Shown: positions 61,357-64,000 of the stretch, one piece after another
Position numbering within the stretch: the stretch's first letter is position 1
How the letters are laid out: the number at the start of each line of letters is the position of its first letter
NCBI RefSeq assembly: GCF_017815515.1
Contig: NZ_CP072611.1
Span: forward strand, 372,001-436,000
DNA: 64,000 nt
Origin: Aureimonas populi
Lineage (GTDB): Bacteria > Pseudomonadota > Alphaproteobacteria > Rhizobiales > Rhizobiaceae
Direction of reading: 5' to 3'
Program-made: the position numbers and the translations under genes
The notes under the pieces: model-generated
Told to the model about the DNA's origin: nothing
What the model saw: only the letters and a program-made list of their open reading frames with translations
The model's database searches: none

Positions 61357-63063
61357 TCAGACGTAGTCGAACTTGTCCACGTCGAAGAGGCCCCGATCGG
61401 TCATCTTGAGATGCGGGATCACGGGCAGGGTGAGGAAGCCGATCTGGAGGAAGGGTTCCTGCAGGGTGCAGCCGAGCGCCGAGGCGGCCTCGCGCAGCGC
61501 GCGCAGGCTGGCCGTGACCTCCTCGTAGGGGCGAAGGCTCATCAGGCCCGCGAGCGGGAGCGCGAGCTCGGCGCTCACGCGGCCCTCTTCCACCACCACG
61601 AAACCGCCTTGCAGCTCGATCAGCCGGTTCACGGCCAGGGCCATGTCCGCATCGTCGACGCCCACCACGGTGATGTTGTGGCTGTCGTGCCCGACCGAGG
61701 AGGCGATGGCCCCGCGCTGGAGGCCGAAGCCCGTGACGAAGCTCGTGGCGATATTGCCGTTGCGCCCGTGCCGCTCGACCACCGTCAGCTTGATGACGTC
61801 GGCGGACAGGTCGGGCAGCAGCCCGGTCTCCCCCACCTCCAGCACCGCGCTTTCGCGGAAGGTGAGGATCAGCCCGTGCCGGACACCGATCACCGGCGTC
61901 TCGTTCCGGCCGGCCTTGGGCGCGGCGTGGAAATCGGCCGGCTCCATCCGGCGCGAGCGGACCGAGGCGAGGCCGACGGGCTCCACGGTGCCGCGCGCGG
62001 CGAAGAGCCCGGGCGTCACCAGCCGCCCGCCCGCCACCACGTCCGACACGCGGCACGCCTCAAGGTCGTCCAGAAGCGCGATGTCGGCCCGCCAGCCGGG
62101 CGCCAGCAGGCCGCGATCCTTCAGGCCGAAGATGCGCGCCGCCGAATGGCTCGCCGCCCGGTAGACGTGATGGAGGGGGCAGCCCTTCGCGACGAGCCGG
62201 CGGATGGAGGAGTCGAGATGGCCCTCCTCGGCCGTGTCCAGCGGGTTGCGGTCGTCGGTGCACAGCGCCATGAAGCTCGACGTGTTCTCGTCCAGCACCT
62301 CGGCCAGCGCGTCGAGATCCTTGGAGACGGACCCTTCGCGGATCAGGATCGCCATGCCCTTGGCCAGCTTCTCGCGTGCCTCGCCCGCACTCGTCGTCTC
62401 GTGATCGGTGCGGATGCCGGCCGCCAGATAGGCGTTGAGGTCGCGCCCCGACAGGAGCGGCGCGTGCCCGTCTATATGCCCGTCCTGGAAGGCCGCCAGC
62501 TTGGCGAGGAGGCCGGGATCGCGCGCGATGACGCCGGGAAAATTCATCACCTCGGCAAGGCCCAGCGCCTTGGGATGGGTGCGGAACGGCAGGAGGTCCT
62601 CCACCTCCAGCGCCGCGCCCGACGTCTCGAAGGGCGTGGCCGGCACGCAGGAGGAGAGGTTCACGCGCACGTCCATCGCCGTGTGCCGCGCGCAGTCGAG
62701 GAAATAGCGCAGCCCCTCGGCCCCCAGCACGTTGGCGATCTCGTGCGGATCGCAAAGGGCGGTGGTGACGCCGTGCGGCAGGACGCAGCGGTCGAACTCG
62801 AAGGGGGTGAGCAGCGAGGATTCGATATGGAGATGGGTGTCGATGAAGCCCGGCACGGCGAAGCGGCCGCGCCCCTCGACCACCGTGCGCCCCTCGTAGC
62901 GATCCAGCGTGCCCACGATCCGCTCGCCGACGACCGCGATGTCGCAGGCCGTCACGGCGCCGGTGACGACGTCGAGGAGGCGCACGTCGCGGATCACCAG
63001 ATCGGCCGGGGCCTCACCGCGCCCCGCCTCGATCATTCTTGCAAGCCCGGCGGCTCCCGGCAT
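61357..63063 (-). CDS. ade: Adenine deaminase
   Basis: A 568-residue amidohydrolase-superfamily enzyme that deaminates adenine to hypoxanthine for purine salvage. The metal-binding signature FAVPGFIDTHLHIESSLLTP, ALCDPHEIANVLG, DGHAPLLSGRDLNAYLAAGI, FMALCTDDRNPLDTAEEGHL and VGHDSHNITVVG are all characteristic of Ade. The length is the standard bacterial Ade form. ATG 63063 has GGAAGAGGAA upstream. It lies 86 bp downstream of the TonB receptor gene and may or may not be co-transcribed with it. Confidence 0.95.
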   Translation of the reverse strand: MPGAAGLARMIEAGRGEAPADLVIRDVRLLDVVTGAVTACDIAVVGERIVGTLDRYEGRTVVEGRGRFAVPGFIDTHLHIESSLLTPFEFDRCVLPHGVTTALCDPHEIANVLGAEGLRYFLDCARHTAMDVRVNLSSCVPATPFETSGAALEVEDLLPFRTHPKALGLAEVMNFPGVIARDPGLLAKLAAFQDGHIDGHAPLLSGRDLNAYLAAGIRTDHETTSAGEAREKLAKGMAILIREGSVSKDLDALAEVLDENTSSFMALCTDDRNPLDTAEEGHLDSSIRRLVAKGCPLHHVYRAASHSAARIFGLKDRGLLAPGWRADIALLDDLEACRVSDVVAGGRLVTPGLFAARGTVEPVGLASVRSRRMEPADFHAAPKAGRNETPVIGVRHGLILTFRESAVLEVGETGLLPDLSADVIKLTVVERHGRNGNIATSFVTGFGLQRGAIASSVGHDSHNITVVGVDDADMALAVNRLIELQGGFVVVEEGRVSAELALPLAGLMSLRPYEEVTASLRALREAASALGCTLQEPFLQIGFLTLPVIPHLKMTDRGLFDVDKFDYV

Positions 63064-63149
63064 TGGACGATTCCTCTTCCTGACGGCGCCATTGTCGTGA
63101 GGCCGCGCCGCGCTGGCAAGGCCCCCCCGCCGGCCGGGAAGGCCCGGTT

Positions 63150-64000
63150 CTAGAACCGGTAGCGCAGCGAGCCGATGACGTTGCGGCCTTCCTCCTGGTA
63201 GCAATAGCCGCCGTTGCAGAGGGGCTTGCGGTCGTCGAAGATGTTCTTCGCGTTGATCTGCGCGCTGACGCCCTGAAGCTTCGGATCGATATGGCTGAAG
63301 TCGTAGGAGACGGCCGCGTCGATCAGCACCCGCGATTCGTTGCGGTAGGTGTTGGCGTTGTCCGCCCAGTTCGTTCCGATGAAGCGGGCGCCGAGGCCAA
63401 GGCCAAGGCCCTGCGCCGGCCCGCTCAACACGTCGTAATCGCCCCACAGCGAGAACTGGTGCTCAGGCGTGCCGGCCGGGACATTGCCCGCATCCTCGCC
63501 CGCGACGATCTCCATGTCGAGATAGGTGTAGGCCGCCGTCAGCTTGAACGCATCCGTCACGCCGGCCGTCGCCTGAAGCTCGAAGCCCTTCGATTCGACC
63601 TCCCCGAGCTGCACCTGGAACAGCGGGTTGAGGGGGTCGGGCGTCAGCACGTTGGTCTGGCGGATGCGGAAGAGCGCCGCGCCCACGGAGAGGTTGAGGT
63701 CGTCGGGCATGTAGCGCACGCCGATCTCCTCCTGCCTGCCCTCGGTGGGATCGTAGGGCGTGCCGTCGAAGGAGGCGCCCAGCGTCGGAGCGAAGGAGGT
63801 GGAGTAGCTCGCATAGGGCGAGATGCCGTTGTCGAAGAGATAGGCGAGCCCGATGCGGCCGGTGAACTGCTCGTCGTCGTGGTCGCGGCTCAGCGAGGGG
63901 GTGTCGAAGTTGACCGTCTCGGTGCCCAGCCAGTCGTAGCGCCCGCCCAGCGTGAGGACGAAGCGGTCGTACTCGCTCTGGCTCTGGAGGTAGAGGCCGA
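63150..64000 (-). CDS. TonB-dependent siderophore receptor, C-terminal part
   Basis: The frame runs off the right edge, so the N-terminus and plug domain are not visible. The visible 280 or so residues are outer-membrane beta-barrel strands typical of FhuA/FoxA-type siderophore receptors: EEIGVRYMPDDLNLSVGAAL, FRIRQTNVLTPDPLNPLF, ESKGFELQATAGVTDAFKL, AAYTYLDMEIVAGED, and the terminal NVIGSLRYRF ending in Phe as needed for barrel assembly. A Cys pair near the end (PLCNGGYCYQEEG) is common in ferrichrome-type receptors. The ligand is not decided. No Fur box can be checked because the promoter is outside the window. Confidence 0.9.
   Translation of the reverse strand, partial: GLYLQSQSEYDRFVLTLGGRYDWLGTETVNFDTPSLSRDHDDEQFTGRIGLAYLFDNGISPYASYSTSFAPTLGASFDGTPYDPTEGRQEEIGVRYMPDDLNLSVGAALFRIRQTNVLTPDPLNPLFQVQLGEVESKGFELQATAGVTDAFKLTAAYTYLDMEIVAGEDAGNVPAGTPEHQFSLWGDYDVLSGPAQGLGLGLGARFIGTNWADNANTYRNESRVLIDAAVSYDFSHIDPKLQGVSAQINAKNIFDDRKPLCNGGYCYQEEGRNVIGSLRYRF

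Noticed and set aside
63144..63159. 16-bp palindrome CCGGTTCTAGAACCGG over the TonB receptor stop codon
   Set aside because: It fits a short terminator-like stem without T-run or could be chance around the stop codon; no further copy was noticed.

Overview
The window is about 64 kb of very GC-rich DNA with dense, strand-biased operons. Gene content points to an alphaproteobacterium of the Rhizobiales/Hyphomicrobiales: a RegB/RegA (ActS/ActR)-type redox two-component system, an ExoY/ExoD-type polysaccharide toolkit, an alphaproteobacterial-type flagellin, an HWE-type histidine kinase and a thiCOSGED operon. I cannot fix the genus from sequence alone. No tRNA, rRNA, CRISPR array or insertion sequence was seen.

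Region 1 (1-13.6 kb) is an exopolysaccharide/surface glycan locus. It holds the end of a Wzy/WaaL-type protein, UDP-galactopyranose mutase next to a galactofuranosyltransferase-like GT2, three more glycosyltransferases (one GT4, two GT2), an ExoY-type priming sugar transferase, a secreted beta-helix/RTX-like protein, a polytopic DUF6056-like membrane protein and a GMC oxidoreductase. It contains several AT-richer intergenic stretches, two of which share a TTACCCTACG motif. Region 2 (13.8-16.5 kb, minus strand) has an AlkX/YcaQ-type DNA glycosylase and an MHS-family MFS transporter.

Region 3 (16.7-24.7 kb) is one respiratory operon: cyoABCD (bo3-type quinol oxidase), surf1, a RegB-like redox kinase with its quinone-binding motif and redox Cys, the RegA-like regulator, and SCO/SenC. 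Four consecutive gene pairs in it overlap by 4 nt. A single-domain response regulator follows. Region 4 (24.8-26.9 kb) carries exoD and an isolated flagellin gene with a clear intrinsic terminator.

Region 5 (27.1-32.4 kb) is a lysine/2-aminoadipate module: aminotransferase, AmaB-like dehydrogenase, LysR regulator and HglS (2-oxoadipate dioxygenase/decarboxylase). A near-identical 16-nt motif lies in both divergent promoter regions. Region 6 (32.5-41.8 kb) has a second LysR gene, a beta-hydroxyacid dehydrogenase, an aldehyde dehydrogenase, a DUF3100 plus small membrane protein pair, pseudouridine catabolism (psuK, psuG) and recQ. Region 7 (41.9-44.5 kb) holds a pyridoxamine-phosphate-oxidase-like gene in lower-GC DNA, a DUF6766 protein and an HWE kinase.

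Region 8 (44.6-55.7 kb, minus strand) is the most unusual part. It is an eight-gene operon: livG, livF, a fused livH-livM permease, a periplasmic binding protein, an XRE-cupin regulator, an ornithine-cyclodeaminase-family protein, a 1103-residue molybdopterin oxidoreductase fused to an FAD/NAD/2Fe-2S reductase, and a DAO-type FAD oxidase. It looks like a complete uptake-and-oxidation system for an unidentified nitrogen compound. Region 9 (55.8-61.3 kb) is thiCOSGED behind a TPP riboswitch, and the window closes with adenine deaminase and the C-terminal half of a TonB-dependent siderophore receptor (both minus strand).
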